This document shows, piece after piece, positions 31,210 through 41,807 of a DNA stretch of 64,000 nt. The translations under genes and the position numbers were made by a program. The DNA is taken from contig NZ_MSCC01000001.1 in NCBI RefSeq assembly GCF_002954455.1, positions 220,497-284,496 on the forward strand, written 5' to 3'. How positions within the stretch are numbered: the stretch's first letter is position 1; the number at the start of each line of letters is the position of its first letter. A model generated the notes under the pieces. That model saw only the letters and a list, made by a program, of their open reading frames with translations. It ran no database searches and was not told the origin of the DNA. The stretch is from Photobacterium aquimaris. GTDB taxonomy: Bacteria > Pseudomonadota > Gammaproteobacteria > Enterobacterales > Vibrionaceae.

Positions 31210-32307
31210 ATGATCCCACGTAGTATTACCTCACCTAAAAAATTTATTATTGGTCAAAACCTGTTACCACAGTTAGATGGATTTATTAAAGATTTTGGTA
31301 ATAATGCCTTATTGATTTGCGATGAATTTATTCTTAATAAAGTAAAAACAGAGGCTTTACCGGTACTACAACAAGCGGGTATTACTGCTCATGCAGAACA
31401 ATTTCAATATGAATGTACTGATACTGAAATTGGTCGTATCCATGAGATAGTTAAACGCCTTGGTGCTAATGTTGTTGTGGGTATCGGTGGTGGTAAAACT
31501 ATGGATGTTGCCAAAGCAGTGGCGCATTTTGCTCACATTCCGGTAATTATTTTTCCAACGATTGCTTCTACAGATGCACCTTGTACAGCGTTATCAGTAG
31601 TATACAAAGATGATGGCGAGTTTGACCGTTACTTATTCCTACCGCAAAACCCAGATGCTGTTATTGCCGATACTGGGATTATTGCCGCTGCGCCAACTAA
31701 ATTCTTTGCTGCGGGAATTGGTGATGCACTAGCTACTTTCTTTGAAGCGCGTGCATGTTGTTATGCTGATGGTTTAAACCTTGTTCAAAAACGGGTATCA
31801 CGTACCGGTCTTGGTATGGCATTAATGTGCTATGAATTGATTGTTGAAAACGTAGAAATGGCAATGGATGCAGCACGTCGTCATGTGGTTACTCCAGCAT
31901 TAGAAGAAATGGTCGAAGCAACGATTTACCTTAGTGGTATCGGTGCTGAGTCAGGTGGTTTAGCGGCAGCACACGCAGTGAGTAATGGTATGTCTTCACT
32001 TCCACAATTACACCATATTCAACATGGTGAGAAAGTGGCGTTTGGTTTGCTCACTCAATTAGTGTTAGAAAAAGCCGATGCTGAAGAAATTGAAAACGTT
32101 ATTTACGTGATGAAAACAGCGGGCTTACCATTAACGTTAGCTGATTTCGGTATTGAAGAAATGGTGGAATCTGAATGGCGTCAAGTAGCAGAGATTGCGT
32201 GTGCCGAAGGTGACACTATGTGTAATATGGCGGTTAAAGTAAATGCTGATCGCGTTTACCAAGCGATGGTTGCAGCCGATGCATTAGCACAACGTTATCA
32301 TGACTAA
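31210..32307 (+). CDS. gldA: NAD-dependent glycerol dehydrogenase
   Basis: GldA oxidises glycerol to dihydroxyacetone and is an iron/zinc-type group III dehydrogenase. Motifs are VVGIGGGKTMDVAKAVAH (NAD binding), PTIASTDAPCTALSV, the metal ligands Asp in GIGDALATFFEAR and His in LAAAHAV and IQHGEKVAFG. 365 residues, as in E. coli. It is monocistronic, between two terminators. Confidence 0.95.
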   Translation: MIPRSITSPKKFIIGQNLLPQLDGFIKDFGNNALLICDEFILNKVKTEALPVLQQAGITAHAEQFQYECTDTEIGRIHEIVKRLGANVVVGIGGGKTMDVAKAVAHFAHIPVIIFPTIASTDAPCTALSVVYKDDGEFDRYLFLPQNPDAVIADTGIIAAAPTKFFAAGIGDALATFFEARACCYADGLNLVQKRVSRTGLGMALMCYELIVENVEMAMDAARRHVVTPALEEMVEATIYLSGIGAESGGLAAAHAVSNGMSSLPQLHHIQHGEKVAFGLLTQLVLEKADAEEIENVIYVMKTAGLPLTLADFGIEEMVESEWRQVAEIACAEGDTMCNMAVKVNADRVYQAMVAADALAQRYHD

Positions 32308-32340
32308 GTTTTCAGTTTAATGACTGATGAGTAAATACAG

Positions 32341-32370
32341 TGCCGGCATCATGTCGGCATTGTTGTTTTT
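32341..32370 (+). terminator. Terminator after gldA
   Basis: TGCCGGC/GTCGGCA (one wobble) with a five-base loop is followed by TTGTTGTTTTT. Confidence 0.75.
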
Positions 32371-32464
32371 AAGCCATTAGGAACAGAAGATGATAGTTTA
32401 TGAGTACAAAGCAGTGCGGATTTGCTAGGATCAGTCTCCATTTATATTCCATAGCAGGTAGGAT

Positions 32465-32866
32465 ATGAAGCAACGCGATATTCAGGTGTTACAGGAAATG
32501 GGGATCACTTATTGGCAAGTGCGAAAGCCTGAGCTTTTTCCTAATCAAGTGCTGCCTGTGATCAATCTACCCGCTGAGTGTAAGCTGCTTTTTATTGCGG
32601 CAGAGGAATTGGATGAGCATGATGCTTGGTTATTTGGGCGAATTTTATCAAGTATGAAATTAACGTCACAGCAAGCATTATCCTTGCCGCTATCGGCACT
32701 TGATCAAATCGCAGAACACCATTTAACTTGGTGTTGGTTTGCGGGTTGCCAAGGGGCGCACCCTACGGGTTGTCAGGTACTGAATTCGGCCTCATTAAAA
32801 CTTATGCATAATGATCCCTCGTCAAAGAAGGCATTATGGCAACAGATTTGTAGTTATGACGCATAA
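32465..32866 (+). CDS. holD: DNA polymerase III psi subunit
   Basis: HolD links the clamp loader to the chi subunit and SSB. The protein is 133 residues with the psi N-terminus MKQRDIQVLQEMGITYWQVRKPELF and the end ALWQQICSYDA, close to E. coli ALWQQICTYE. AGGTAGGA lies before the ATG. It overlaps rimI by 11 bases, the same holD-rimI pair as in E. coli. Confidence 0.92.
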   Translation: MKQRDIQVLQEMGITYWQVRKPELFPNQVLPVINLPAECKLLFIAAEELDEHDAWLFGRILSSMKLTSQQALSLPLSALDQIAEHHLTWCWFAGCQGAHPTGCQVLNSASLKLMHNDPSSKKALWQQICSYDA

Positions 32867-33311
32867 AATTATTCCATTAGAACCACATCATACTGATGAT
32901 GTTTGGCGTATCGAACAAGCTGCTAACACCTTTCCGTGGGCAGAGTCAATGATCCGTAAAGAGCCTAACCGTATTGCTGCGAACTATGTCTTAGTAGTTG
33001 ATGAGCAAGTAGTGGGTTATTGCTTTGGACAATTAGTTGCAGGAGAGGGCACGTTATTAAATATTGCCATTGATCCTGCTCAGCAACGTAAAGGCTACGG
33101 TAAATTATTACTCAATGGTTTTATTGATGCATTAGAAGCCAAGCAAGCGGAAGAGATTTGGTTAGAAGTACGTGAAAGTAATCTCGGTGCGTACAAGCTT
33201 TATGAAGCAACAGGGTTTAATGAAACCAATCGTCGAGTTGGTTATTACCCAGCTGTTGATGGCCGTGAAGATGCATTGATCATGGCTTATATGTTTATGC
33301 CTTTTAGCTGA
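32856..33311 (+). CDS. rimI: Ribosomal protein bS18 N-alanine acetyltransferase RimI
   Basis: RimI acetylates the N-terminus of S18. The GNAT motif A is LLNIAIDPAQQRKGYGKLLLNGFIDAL, and the C-terminal RVGYYPAVDGREDALIMAY is diagnostic. I chose ATG 32856 (151 residues) to match the family. The frame runs 15 codons further into holD, with non-conserved sequence. It is translationally coupled to holD. Confidence 0.94.
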   Translation: MTHKIIPLEPHHTDDVWRIEQAANTFPWAESMIRKEPNRIAANYVLVVDEQVVGYCFGQLVAGEGTLLNIAIDPAQQRKGYGKLLLNGFIDALEAKQAEEIWLEVRESNLGAYKLYEATGFNETNRRVGYYPAVDGREDALIMAYMFMPFS

Positions 33312-33331
33312 TTTAGCACAAAAGAGACCAA

Positions 33332-33367
33332 TAAAAAGGCCGTATTCAGATGAATACGGCCTTTTTG
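33332..33367. terminator. Bidirectional terminator rimI / prfC
   Basis: AAAAAGGCCGTATTC pairs with GAATACGGCCTTTTT over a short loop, and T runs are readable from both sides. Confidence 0.92.
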
Positions 33368-33389
33368 GTATTAGTAACCTGTTAGGGGA

Positions 33390-34985
33390 TTAGTGTTCGC
33401 GGGTCGCGCGGAAATCACCTTCAGGGAAACGCTCTTTGGCAAGGTTAAGATTAACCATGGTTGGCGCGATGTAAGATAAGTTATCACCGCCATCTAGTGC
33501 AAGATGAGATTGGTTCTTACGCTTGAATTCTTCAAGTTTCTTAACATCACTGCATTCAACCCAGCGCGCAGTAGCAACGTTAACGCCTTCATAAATCGCT
33601 TCAACGTTATATTCAGCTTTAAGACGGGCAACAACCACATCAAACTGAAGTACACCTACAGCACCCACGATCAGATCGTTGTTTTGTAGTGGACGGAATA
33701 CTTGTACAGCACCTTCTTCTGAAAGTTGCACTAAGCCTTTTAGCAACTGCTTTTGCTTGAGTGGATCTTTTAGACGAATGCGACGGAATAATTCAGGCGC
33801 AAAGTTTGGAATACCGGCAAACTTAAGGTTCTCACCTTGAGTGAAGGTATCACCAATCTGAATGGTACCGTGGTTGTGTAAACCAATAATATCACCAGCA
33901 TAAGCAACTTCTGCGCGTGAACGGTCACCCGCCATAAACGTTACCGCATCAGAAATACTAACGCTTTTGCCGGTACGAACATGGTTCATCTTCATACCTT
34001 GATTATAAGTACCAGACACAATACGCATAAATGCAATACGGTCACGGTGCTTAGGATCCATGTTAGCTTGGATCTTAAATACAAAGCCTGAGAATTTCTC
34101 TTCTGTAGCTTCAACTTCACGCGTATTTGCTTGGCGAGGTAATGGTGCTGGAGCCCACTCCGTTAAACCATCAAGCATATGGTCAACACCAAAGTTACCC
34201 AGTGCAGTACCAAAGAATACTGGTGTTAGTTCACCGGCTAAAAATAGCTCAAGATCAAACTCATTAGATGCGCCGATTACAAGCTCTAGCTCTTCACGTA
34301 AATTGGCTGCTAAATCGTTACCGATTGCAACATCAAGCTCTGGATTATCTAAGCCTTTAATGATGCGTTGCTCTTGAATAGTGTGGCCTTGACCTGTGCT
34401 ATACAGAATCGTTTCATCACGGTGAATATGGTAAACACCTTTGAACTCTTTACCACAACCAATTGGCCATGAAATTGGAGCACATGCCATACCTAGTTCA
34501 ACTTCAACTTCATCAAGCAGTTCCATTGGATCACGTGTTTCACGGTCCAATTTGTTCATGAAGGTAACGATAGGTGTGTCACGTAGACGAGTAACTTCCA
34601 TTAGCTTACGGGTACGATCTTCGACACCTTTAGCGGCATCAATAACCATAAGACAAGAGTCAACAGCGGTTAGGGTACGGTAAGTATCTTCTGAGAAGTC
34701 TTCGTGTCCAGGAGTATCAAGCAAGTTAACTAAACAAGCATTGTAAGGAAACTGCATCACAGATGTAGTTACCGAGATACCACGTTCTTTTTCCATCTCC
34801 ATCCAGTCAGATTTTGCATGCTGGTTAGAGCCACGACCTTTTACGGTACCCGCTTTTTGGATCGCGTTTCCGAACAACAATACTTTTTCAGTAATGGTGG
34901 TTTTACCCGCATCGGGGTGGGAGATAATAGCGAAAGTACGACGTTTCGATACTTCGCCTTGAAACAGTGTTTGCGACATTAGCAT
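33390..34985 (-). CDS. prfC: Peptide chain release factor 3
   Basis: RF3 is the GTPase that recycles RF1/RF2 from the ribosome. The G motifs are [21 protein letters not shown] and FMNKLDRE; the [21 protein letters not shown] switch region follows the P-loop, and the C-terminal end is [13 protein letters not shown]. 531 residues, normal. Starts at 34985 and 34979 ([14 protein letters not shown]) are both possible. Confidence 0.97.
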   Translation of the reverse strand: MLMSQTLFQGEVSKRRTFAIISHPDAGKTTITEKVLLFGNAIQKAGTVKGRGSNQHAKSDWMEMEKERGISVTTSVMQFPYNACLVNLLDTPGHEDFSEDTYRTLTAVDSCLMVIDAAKGVEDRTRKLMEVTRLRDTPIVTFMNKLDRETRDPMELLDEVEVELGMACAPISWPIGCGKEFKGVYHIHRDETILYSTGQGHTIQEQRIIKGLDNPELDVAIGNDLAANLREELELVIGASNEFDLELFLAGELTPVFFGTALGNFGVDHMLDGLTEWAPAPLPRQANTREVEATEEKFSGFVFKIQANMDPKHRDRIAFMRIVSGTYNQGMKMNHVRTGKSVSISDAVTFMAGDRSRAEVAYAGDIIGLHNHGTIQIGDTFTQGENLKFAGIPNFAPELFRRIRLKDPLKQKQLLKGLVQLSEEGAVQVFRPLQNNDLIVGAVGVLQFDVVVARLKAEYNVEAIYEGVNVATARWVECSDVKKLEEFKRKNQSHLALDGGDNLSYIAPTMVNLNLAKERFPEGDFRATREH

Positions 34986-35146
34986 GTTCTTTTTGAATGG
35001 AGTGCGTTATTCGCTATTGTCGCTGATTTTACCTTTAGACTCAATCTAGCCACAGGAGAATTACTCACAAAGATAAAGAATGGCGTATTTGAGGTTGAAT
35101 TTGAGTAATAATAGCCACAATACCTGCCTTGATAGAGATTCAAACT

Positions 35147-35950
35147 ATGTCTGTAGTGAGCAATAATTCAGTAATCATTGACAGTCACTGCCATTTTGAT
35201 TTTGCCCCTTTTGCTGAAAATCCAACTCAAGCGTGGACACAAGCGCAGCAAGCTGGCGTAAAAGCGATGGTAATTCCAACTGTCGGCAATAGCAATTGGG
35301 GTACAGTTGCGAGCTTATGTCAGCAATTTTCAGGTTTGTATTATGGCTTAGGTATCCATCCTTTTTTTAGTCATCAACACAGTATTGAGGTGATGACGGA
35401 ATTAACCGCCGCACTTATTGATGCCAAAGATGACTATCGTTGTGTGGCCGTTGGTGAGTGTGGGTTAGATTTTGCAGTAGCAAACGTTAATCGTGACCAA
35501 CAGCTTGAGTGGCTACAGGCACAACTTATATTGGCGAATCAATATCAATTACCGGTGATATTACATTGTCGTAAAGCGTTCCCTGAACTAATACAGTTAT
35601 TGCGCCAGCAGTTACCAAAAGCGGGAGGTGTTTATCATGGTTTTAGTGGTAGTTACCAACAAGCGACTCAGCTAGTTGATCTCGGCATCAAAATCGGGGT
35701 AGGCGGCACAATTACTTATAGTCGAGCGCAGAAAACTCGCGCTACGATGACTAAGTTACCGTTATCTGCGCTGTTATTGGAAACTGATTCACCAGATATG
35801 CCCGTTGCGGGTTATCAAGGTCAACCGAATCGACCTGAGCGTTTAGTTGATATTGTGACCGTATTAGCTCAACTTCGAGGTGAGACTTATGCACATATAG
35901 CACAAGCAACAACCTTAACAACGGCTGAATTATTTCAAATCAAGCTGTGA
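35147..35950 (+). CDS. yjjV: TatD-family metal-dependent hydrolase YjjV
   Basis: This is a TIM-barrel DNase/hydrolase of the TatD family. Metal ligands are visible as DSHCHFD, GECGLDF, LHCRKA, YHGFSGS and ETDSPDMP. I take ATG 35147 (267 residues) rather than TTG 35129. It is divergent from prfC and upstream of nupC-deo, which agrees with the yjjV/prfC/deo neighbourhood of E. coli. The in vivo substrate is not established. Confidence 0.9.
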   Translation: MSVVSNNSVIIDSHCHFDFAPFAENPTQAWTQAQQAGVKAMVIPTVGNSNWGTVASLCQQFSGLYYGLGIHPFFSHQHSIEVMTELTAALIDAKDDYRCVAVGECGLDFAVANVNRDQQLEWLQAQLILANQYQLPVILHCRKAFPELIQLLRQQLPKAGGVYHGFSGSYQQATQLVDLGIKIGVGGTITYSRAQKTRATMTKLPLSALLLETDSPDMPVAGYQGQPNRPERLVDIVTVLAQLRGETYAHIAQATTLTTAELFQIKL

Positions 35951-35964
35951 TTTTGCTGCCAAGA

Positions 35965-35987
35965 CAAACGATTGCGCTAATCGTTTG
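35965..35987. promoter_or_regulatory. 9-bp perfect inverted repeat before nupC
   Basis: CAAACGATT and AATCGTTTG are separated by five bases, 15 bases after the yjjV stop. The right arm runs into GTTTGCAT, similar to the CytR octamer GTTGCATT. It could be a LacI/CytR-type operator, or a yjjV hairpin; no T run follows. Confidence 0.4.
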
Positions 35988-36006
35988 CATATTGCTATGT
36001 TTGTTA

Positions 36007-36101
36007 TGTGATACCGATCACAATAGCGAATTCTAATACATGAAGTTTCCTCATAAACTGTGATCTTGGCATTACATCATCATCAGCTCCATGAGTATAA
36101 T
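36007..36101 (+). promoter_or_regulatory. nupC promoter with two CRP sites
   Basis: A perfect CRP core TGTGA-TACCGA-TCACA lies at 36007-36022. A half-conserved site TGTGATCTTGGCATTA lies at 36059-36074. A perfect TATAAT lies at 36096-36101. The two CRP centres are 52 bases apart, and the proximal one falls at about -41.5 from the expected start. This is the architecture of CRP/CytR-controlled nucleoside promoters such as E. coli deoP2. Confidence 0.75.
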
Positions 36102-36165
36102 GCGCCAACTCTTAAAGAGCCGAACTGTCAAGACGCCAAAACTTAACTATAGGATTCCATAAATC

Positions 36166-37455
36166 ATGAGCCTGCTAATGAGCCTTGTTGGGATGGTGGT
36201 ACTGCTACTAATTGCTGTACTACTTTCTGATAACCGTAAAGCGATCAATCTACGTACTGTTGGTGGCGCATTTGCTATCCAATTCCTGTTGGGTGCATTT
36301 GTACTTTATGTACCTGTAGGCCGTGATGTGCTGTACGGTATGTCACAAGCAGTTGCTAACGTTATTGCTTACGGTAATGACGGTATTAACTTCTTATTTG
36401 GCGGTCTGACTTCAAACAAGATGTTTGAGCTGTTCGGTGGTGGTGGTTTTGTTTTCGCCTTACGTGTTCTGCCAGTTATCGTGTTCTTCTCTGCTCTTAT
36501 TAGCGTGCTTTACTACTTAGGTATTATGCAGGTTGTTATCAATATTCTTGGTGGCGGACTACGTAAAGTTCTGGGTACTTCACATGCAGAATCAATGTCT
36601 GCAACAGCAAATATCTTTGTTGGTCAAACAGAAGCACCATTAGTTATTCGCCCATTCGTACCTAAGATGACTCAGTCTGAGTTGTTTGCGGTAATGTGTG
36701 GTGGTTTGGCGTCTGTTGCTGGTGGTGTACTAGCAGGTTATGCACAAATGGGTGTACCACTAGAATACTTGATTGCTGCGTCATTCATGGCAGCACCTGG
36801 TGGTCTATTATTTGCAAAAATCATCAAGCCTGAAACTGAGCAGCCAATTGAGCAGCTAGGTGATAACGTTGATGAAGCTGAAGAAAAACCAGCAAATATT
36901 TTTGATGCGGCAGCTGCGGGTGCATCATCAGGTATGCAATTAGCACTAAACGTTGGCGCAATGCTACTTGCATTCATCGGTCTAATCGCATTAGTAAACG
37001 GCATGTTAGGTGGTATCGGCGGTTGGTTCGGTATGCCTCAGTTAACACTAGAATTAATTCTAGGTTACATCTTCTCACCACTAGCATTCTTAATCGGTGT
37101 GCCATGGGGCGAAGCACAACTTGCTGGCTCATTCATCGGTCAAAAGATTGTTGTTAACGAATTCGTTGCTTACCTAAACTTTGCCCCTTACCTGAAAGAT
37201 GTGGCTGACGGCGGTATGTTAGTAGCAGAGACTGGTGCAGTAATGTCTGATAAGACTAAAGCTATCATCTCATTTGCATTGTGTGGCTTCGCTAACTTAT
37301 CTTCAGTAGCTATTCTACTGGGTGGTATCGGTAGCCTTGCACCAACACGTCGTGCTGAAATCGCTCGCTTTGGTATGAAGGCAGTGGCAGCAGGTACGTT
37401 ATCTAACCTTATGTCTGCAACGATTGCTGGTCTATTTATTGCTCTTGCAGCGTAA
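36166..37455 (+). CDS. nupC: Concentrative nucleoside transporter NupC
   Basis: NupC is an inner-membrane cation-coupled nucleoside importer of the CNT family. It has many hydrophobic helices, the gate-loop motif [57 protein letters not shown], and a C-terminal [19 protein letters not shown]. 429 residues fits the family. It lies upstream of deoCABD and supplies the substrates. Confidence 0.96.
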   Translation: MSLLMSLVGMVVLLLIAVLLSDNRKAINLRTVGGAFAIQFLLGAFVLYVPVGRDVLYGMSQAVANVIAYGNDGINFLFGGLTSNKMFELFGGGGFVFALRVLPVIVFFSALISVLYYLGIMQVVINILGGGLRKVLGTSHAESMSATANIFVGQTEAPLVIRPFVPKMTQSELFAVMCGGLASVAGGVLAGYAQMGVPLEYLIAASFMAAPGGLLFAKIIKPETEQPIEQLGDNVDEAEEKPANIFDAAAAGASSGMQLALNVGAMLLAFIGLIALVNGMLGGIGGWFGMPQLTLELILGYIFSPLAFLIGVPWGEAQLAGSFIGQKIVVNEFVAYLNFAPYLKDVADGGMLVAETGAVMSDKTKAIISFALCGFANLSSVAILLGGIGSLAPTRRAEIARFGMKAVAAGTLSNLMSATIAGLFIALAA

Positions 37456-37490
37456 TAATCTCAGCAACAACAAATAACACACTATTATTA

Positions 37491-37521
37491 GCGCCACCGC
37501 ATTAGCGGTGGCGTTTTTTTT
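37491..37521 (+). terminator. Terminator after nupC
   Basis: CGCCACCGC/GCGGTGGCG with a four-base loop is followed by eight T. Confidence 0.92.
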
Positions 37522-37717
37522 GTTATACGGTTAGGTATGGGTTAAACGTAATTAACCGAATTTAATGTAATAAAATCGATTGCGTTCGCCTTTCTAAATT
37601 TTCACTCTGTTATTATTCTCAAATAGAAACAGTACCACTATTATTGATAATAAATTATGGCTGTTATTTGCATCATTAATAATAAGTTATGCAATAAATG
37701 GCTTTTTTTATGATCAA

Positions 37718-38041
37718 GTTGCATGAGTTGCGATATCAGTTTTTATTTCAGTAAACATATTATCCACCACAGGAAACACGAGTTTAATGGTCGAGTCGTG
37801 GTTGAGTTGATATTATAAGTAGGTAAAACCTAAACAAGTTGATCAACGAAACTTTGTTTTAGGTCGCACGCGCGGTGCTAAGGATAGCAACCAGCATTAT
37901 GTTAATTGATAACTGGGTCTTCAAGGAACAACGTCCGCTCATAGATGACAGCGATAATCAATGTCGTTGCATTGCAGTGAATTTGATGAGTTCACTGCTG
38001 AATTCATATCGAGTATTCAGATAGTATAATTAATGCTATCT
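37718..38041 (+). promoter_or_regulatory. deo operon control region
   Basis: The 600-base gap before deoC holds several sites. GTTGCATG and GTTGCGAT lie at 37718 and 37728, and an exact CytR octamer GTTGCATT at 37966-37973. A perfect 8-bp palindrome GCAGTGAA/TTCACTGC lies at 37974-37981 and 37991-37998. TATAAT at 38025-38030 is bracketed by AGATAG/CTATCT (38019-38024, 38036-38041). A repressor binding the last pair would block the -10. No perfect CRP core was found. Assignments are inferred from motif and position. Confidence 0.5.
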
Positions 38042-38069
38042 CGATCAAACATTACGACTGGAGAGAGTC

Positions 38070-38846
38070 ATGAGCGATTTAAAAGCTGCGGCATTACGTG
38101 CATTAAAATTAATGGATCTTACAACATTAAATGAAGACGACACTGATGAAAAAGTGATTGCACTGTGTAAGAACGCAAAAACAGTTGTTGGTAACACTGC
38201 CGCAGTATGTATCTACCCACGTTTTATTCCTGTTGCTAAAAAGCAGCTACGTGAACAAGGTACACCAGATGTACGTATTGCAACCGTGACTAACTTTCCA
38301 CATGGTAATGACGACATTGATATCGCTGTTGCTGAAACGAAAGCAGCTGTAGCTTACGGTGCAGATGAAGTAGACGTAGTATTTCCATACCGCGCGTTAA
38401 TGGCTGGTAATGCAGAAGTAGGCTTTGAGCTTGTTAAGCAATGTAAAGCAGCGTGTGGCGATAACGTACTTCTAAAAGTTATCATCGAAACAGGTGAACT
38501 AAAAACTGAAGCACTTATTAAGCAAGCGTCTGAAATCTGTATCAATGCAGGTGCTGATTTTATTAAAACATCAACAGGTAAAGTGCCTGTAAACGCAACA
38601 CCTGAATATGCTGAAATCATGCTAAATGTGATTAAAGACATGGGCGTAGAAAAAACAGTTGGCTTTAAGCCTGCTGGTGGTGTGCGTACTGCTGAAGATG
38701 CACAACAATACCTAGCAATGGCTAACACTATTCTTGGTGATGAGTGGGCTGATAGCCGTCATTACCGTTTCGGTGCATCAAGCCTACTTGCTAACTTACT
38801 TCACTCGTTAGGTGAAGGCGAGCAAGCAGCACAAGGCGGCTACTAA
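38070..38846 (+). CDS. deoC: Deoxyribose-phosphate aldolase
   Basis: DeoC splits deoxyribose-5-phosphate to acetaldehyde and glyceraldehyde-3-phosphate. It is a class I aldolase; the Schiff-base lysine lies in [15 protein letters not shown], and the second lysine lies in [11 protein letters not shown]. 258 residues, normal. GGAGAGAG precedes the ATG. First gene of the deo operon. Confidence 0.97.
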   Translation: MSDLKAAALRALKLMDLTTLNEDDTDEKVIALCKNAKTVVGNTAAVCIYPRFIPVAKKQLREQGTPDVRIATVTNFPHGNDDIDIAVAETKAAVAYGADEVDVVFPYRALMAGNAEVGFELVKQCKAACGDNVLLKVIIETGELKTEALIKQASEICINAGADFIKTSTGKVPVNATPEYAEIMLNVIKDMGVEKTVGFKPAGGVRTAEDAQQYLAMANTILGDEWADSRHYRFGASSLLANLLHSLGEGEQAAQGGY

Positions 38847-38855
38847 GCGTCTTTG

Positions 38856-38885
38856 AATAAGGTGGCCTCATGCCACCTTATTATT
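38856..38885 (+). terminator. Hairpin between deoC and deoA
   Basis: AATAAGGTGGC pairs perfectly with GCCACCTTATT across five bases; the tail ATTTCTTA is only partly T. With the 219-base deoC-deoA gap, it suggests partial termination within the operon. Confidence 0.6.
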
Positions 38886-39065
38886 TCTTAACACTAATTA
38901 TTTTATATTAGTGACAATTATCTAGGTTATTTAACCGTATTTATCAATGATATTTAAATGTCAGTGACGGGTTTTTGCTGGCCAATTTTGGCGGCTTAAT
39001 AGCGTAATTTGACCGCTAGATAATTAATTTTCCCCATTGAAATTTATATCAGTAAGAGGATCGTC

Positions 39066-40397
39066 ATGTACTTACCTCAAGAAATTATTCGTAAAAAACG
39101 CGACAATATTGCTTTAACAGCAGATGAAATTAATTTTTTCATTCAAGGTGTAGCGAAGAACACTGTCTCTGAAGGTCAAATCGCAGCATTTGCAATGGCG
39201 GTTTATTTTAATGATATGACTATGGATGAGCGGGTCGCATTAACATGTGCAATGCGTGATTCTGGTATGGTGATTGATTGGGGCCATATGAACTTTGATG
39301 GTCCAATTGTTGATAAACACTCAACCGGTGGTGTGGGTGATGTGACCTCTTTAATGCTGGGCGCTATGGTAGCGGCATGTGGTGGCTATGTACCAATGAT
39401 ATCAGGTCGTGGTCTTGGTCATACTGGTGGTACGTTAGATAAGTTGGAATCGATTCCAGGTTATAACATTACGCCAAGCAATGAAGTGTTCGGTAAAGTA
39501 ACCAAAGAAGCAGGCGTGGCAATTATCGGTCAAACGGGTGATTTAGCCCCTGCTGATAAACGTGTGTACGCAACCCGTGATGTAACTGCAACGGTTGATA
39601 ATATTTCATTGATCACTGCGTCTATTTTGTCTAAGAAATTAGCGGCTGGTTTAGACTTCTTAGTGATGGATGTAAAAGTAGGTTCTGGCGCATTTATGCC
39701 AACTTACGCAGCATCAGAAGAGTTAGCAAAATCGATAGTTGCAGTTGCTAATGGTGCAGGTACATGTACATCAGCGTTATTAACTGACATGAACCAAGTA
39801 TTAGCATCAACAGCGGGTAATGCGCTTGAAGTACGTGAAGCGGTACAGTTTTTAACCGGTGAATACCGTAATCCGCGTCTATATGAAGTAACGATGGCAT
39901 TGTGTGCTGAAATGTTAGTTATCAGTAAACTTGCATCAGATTTACCGCAAGCACGTGCCAAACTTCAAGCAGTGTTAGATAATGGTCAAGCAGCAGAACG
40001 TTTTGGCAAAATGGTTGCAGGTCTTGGTGGTCCAACTGATTTTATCGATAATTATGATAACTATCTTGATAAGGCAGAGATTGTTAAACCTGTATTTGCT
40101 GAAACAACCGGCTTTGCAAGTGCAATGGATACGCGTGGTTTAGGTATGGCTGTTGTCGGCATGGGTGGTGGTCGTCGTGTTGCTAGCGATAGTATCGATT
40201 ATGCAGTAGGTCTATCAAATATGATTCGTCTTGGTGATGAAGTATATGCTGATACACCATTAGCAATGGTACATGCGCGCACTGAAGCGCAATGGCAAGA
40301 AGCAGCGAAAGCAGTACGAGCTAACATTACCGTTGCAGATACAACGTCAGAAGCAACCCCTGAAGTATACCGTCGTATTGGCAAACAAGATGTATAA
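39066..40397 (+). CDS. deoA: Thymidine phosphorylase
   Basis: DeoA phosphorolyses thymidine to thymine and deoxyribose-1-phosphate. The phosphate/nucleoside site [16 protein letters not shown], the [19 protein letters not shown] motif and the [11 protein letters not shown] loop are present. 443 residues, normal. deoB starts 10 bases after the stop. Confidence 0.97.
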   Translation: MYLPQEIIRKKRDNIALTADEINFFIQGVAKNTVSEGQIAAFAMAVYFNDMTMDERVALTCAMRDSGMVIDWGHMNFDGPIVDKHSTGGVGDVTSLMLGAMVAACGGYVPMISGRGLGHTGGTLDKLESIPGYNITPSNEVFGKVTKEAGVAIIGQTGDLAPADKRVYATRDVTATVDNISLITASILSKKLAAGLDFLVMDVKVGSGAFMPTYAASEELAKSIVAVANGAGTCTSALLTDMNQVLASTAGNALEVREAVQFLTGEYRNPRLYEVTMALCAEMLVISKLASDLPQARAKLQAVLDNGQAAERFGKMVAGLGGPTDFIDNYDNYLDKAEIVKPVFAETTGFASAMDTRGLGMAVVGMGGGRRVASDSIDYAVGLSNMIRLGDEVYADTPLAMVHARTEAQWQEAAKAVRANITVADTTSEATPEVYRRIGKQDV

Positions 40398-40407
40398 CGG
40401 AGCAAAA

Positions 40408-41628
40408 ATGAAACGTTCAATTATTTTAGTTTTAGATTCTTTTGGTATCGGCGCGACAGAAGATGCGGTTGATTTTGGTGATGTAGGCGCAAATACTCTT
40501 GGCCATATTGCGGCAGCATGTGCGCGTGGTGAAGCTGATAATGGTGATCGTAGCGGTGCTCTACATTTGCCGAACCTAACTAAATTAGGTTTAGCAAAAG
40601 CATGTGAAGAATCATGTGGTAGTTTTCCTGAAGGTATGGATAGTAACGTTGAAATCGTGGGTGCTTATGGCCACGCGAAAGAAATTTCATCAGGAAAAGA
40701 TACCCCTTCTGGTCACTGGGAAATTGCAGGTGTACCAGTATTGTTTGATTGGGGTTACTTTAGCGATAAAACTAACAGTTTCCCTAAAGAACTAACAGAT
40801 CGCATTCTTGCACGTGCAGGCTTAGACGGTTACTTAGGTAACTGCCATGCATCTGGTACTCAAGTACTGGATGATTTGGGTGAAGAGCACATGCAAACAG
40901 GTAAACCAATTTTCTATACATCTGCTGACTCTGTATTCCAAATTGCATGTCATGAAGAGACTTACGGTCTTGATAAGTTGATGGAACTTTGTCATATCGC
41001 TCGTGAAGAGCTAGAAGATTACAATATTGGTCGTGTTATTGCGCGTCCATTTACTGGCGCTGGTAAAGGTCAGTTTGAGCGTACGGGTAACCGTCGTGAC
41101 TTGTCTCTTGAGCCACCTGCAGCAACTGTTCTGCAAAAGTTGGTTGAAGAAAAGCAAGGTGAAGTAATTTCTATCGGTAAGATTTCTGATATCTATGCGG
41201 GCTGCGGTATTTCTCGTAAAGTTAAAGCAACCGGTATTCCAGCATTGTTTGATGCAACGTTAGCACAAATTGACCAAGCGAGTGATAACAGTATCGTATT
41301 TACTAACTTCGTTGATTTTGACTCAGCATATGGTCACCGTCGTAATGTTGCAGGTTATGCCGCAGCGTTAGAATACTTTGATCGTCGCTTACCTGAAATC
41401 TTAGCCTTGCTAAAAGAAGATGATGTGCTAATTATTACTGCTGACCATGGTTGTGATCCAACATGGCCGGGTACAGATCATACTCGCGAGCATATTCCAG
41501 TGATTGTTACTGGACCAAAAGTAAAGGCGGGTTCATTAGGCCGTCGTGAAACATTTGCTGACATTGGCCAAAGCCTTGCTAAGCATTTTGGTACTTCAGA
41601 TATGGCTTACGGTAAGTCGTTTCTATAA
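40408..41628 (+). CDS. deoB: Phosphopentomutase
   Basis: DeoB interconverts (deoxy)ribose-1- and 5-phosphate, linking the phosphorylases to DeoC. It belongs to the alkaline-phosphatase superfamily: metal-site motifs [14 protein letters not shown], the catalytic-threonine segment [11 protein letters not shown], and [20 protein letters not shown] chose ATG 40408 (406 residues) with GGAG upstream. The frame opens inside deoA at 40273, but that part is not family-like. Confidence 0.97.
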   Translation: MKRSIILVLDSFGIGATEDAVDFGDVGANTLGHIAAACARGEADNGDRSGALHLPNLTKLGLAKACEESCGSFPEGMDSNVEIVGAYGHAKEISSGKDTPSGHWEIAGVPVLFDWGYFSDKTNSFPKELTDRILARAGLDGYLGNCHASGTQVLDDLGEEHMQTGKPIFYTSADSVFQIACHEETYGLDKLMELCHIAREELEDYNIGRVIARPFTGAGKGQFERTGNRRDLSLEPPAATVLQKLVEEKQGEVISIGKISDIYAGCGISRKVKATGIPALFDATLAQIDQASDNSIVFTNFVDFDSAYGHRRNVAGYAAALEYFDRRLPEILALLKEDDVLIITADHGCDPTWPGTDHTREHIPVIVTGPKVKAGSLGRRETFADIGQSLAKHFGTSDMAYGKSFL

Positions 41629-41659
41629 ATACGAATAAACAGCTATTATTCTCATCACC

Positions 41660-41689
41660 AAGGCGAGGAATCATTGGATTAATCGCCTT
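41660..41689 (+). terminator. Hairpin between deoB and deoD
   Basis: AAGGCGA/TCGCCTT encloses 16 bases; the tail GATTATTATAA is not a clear T run. It may slow transcription or separate deoD expression. Confidence 0.4.
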
Positions 41690-41807
41690 GATTATTATAA
41701 AAATGTGCTTGTTTATATGATAGCGATTATTAGTTATTACTAAAGTGCGTTTTAAATCAAATGCTAGCATTTCTGATAACTGATTCAATTAACAAAAGGA
41801 TATAACG

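Noticed and set aside
37982..37997. CRP site at the deo promoter
   Set aside because: The half-sites TTTGA and TCACT are five, not six, bases apart, so the spacing is wrong.
40273..40407. Extended N-terminus of DeoB overlapping deoA
   Set aside because: Basic, non-conserved sequence; the ATG at 40408 has a GGAG site and matches the family start.
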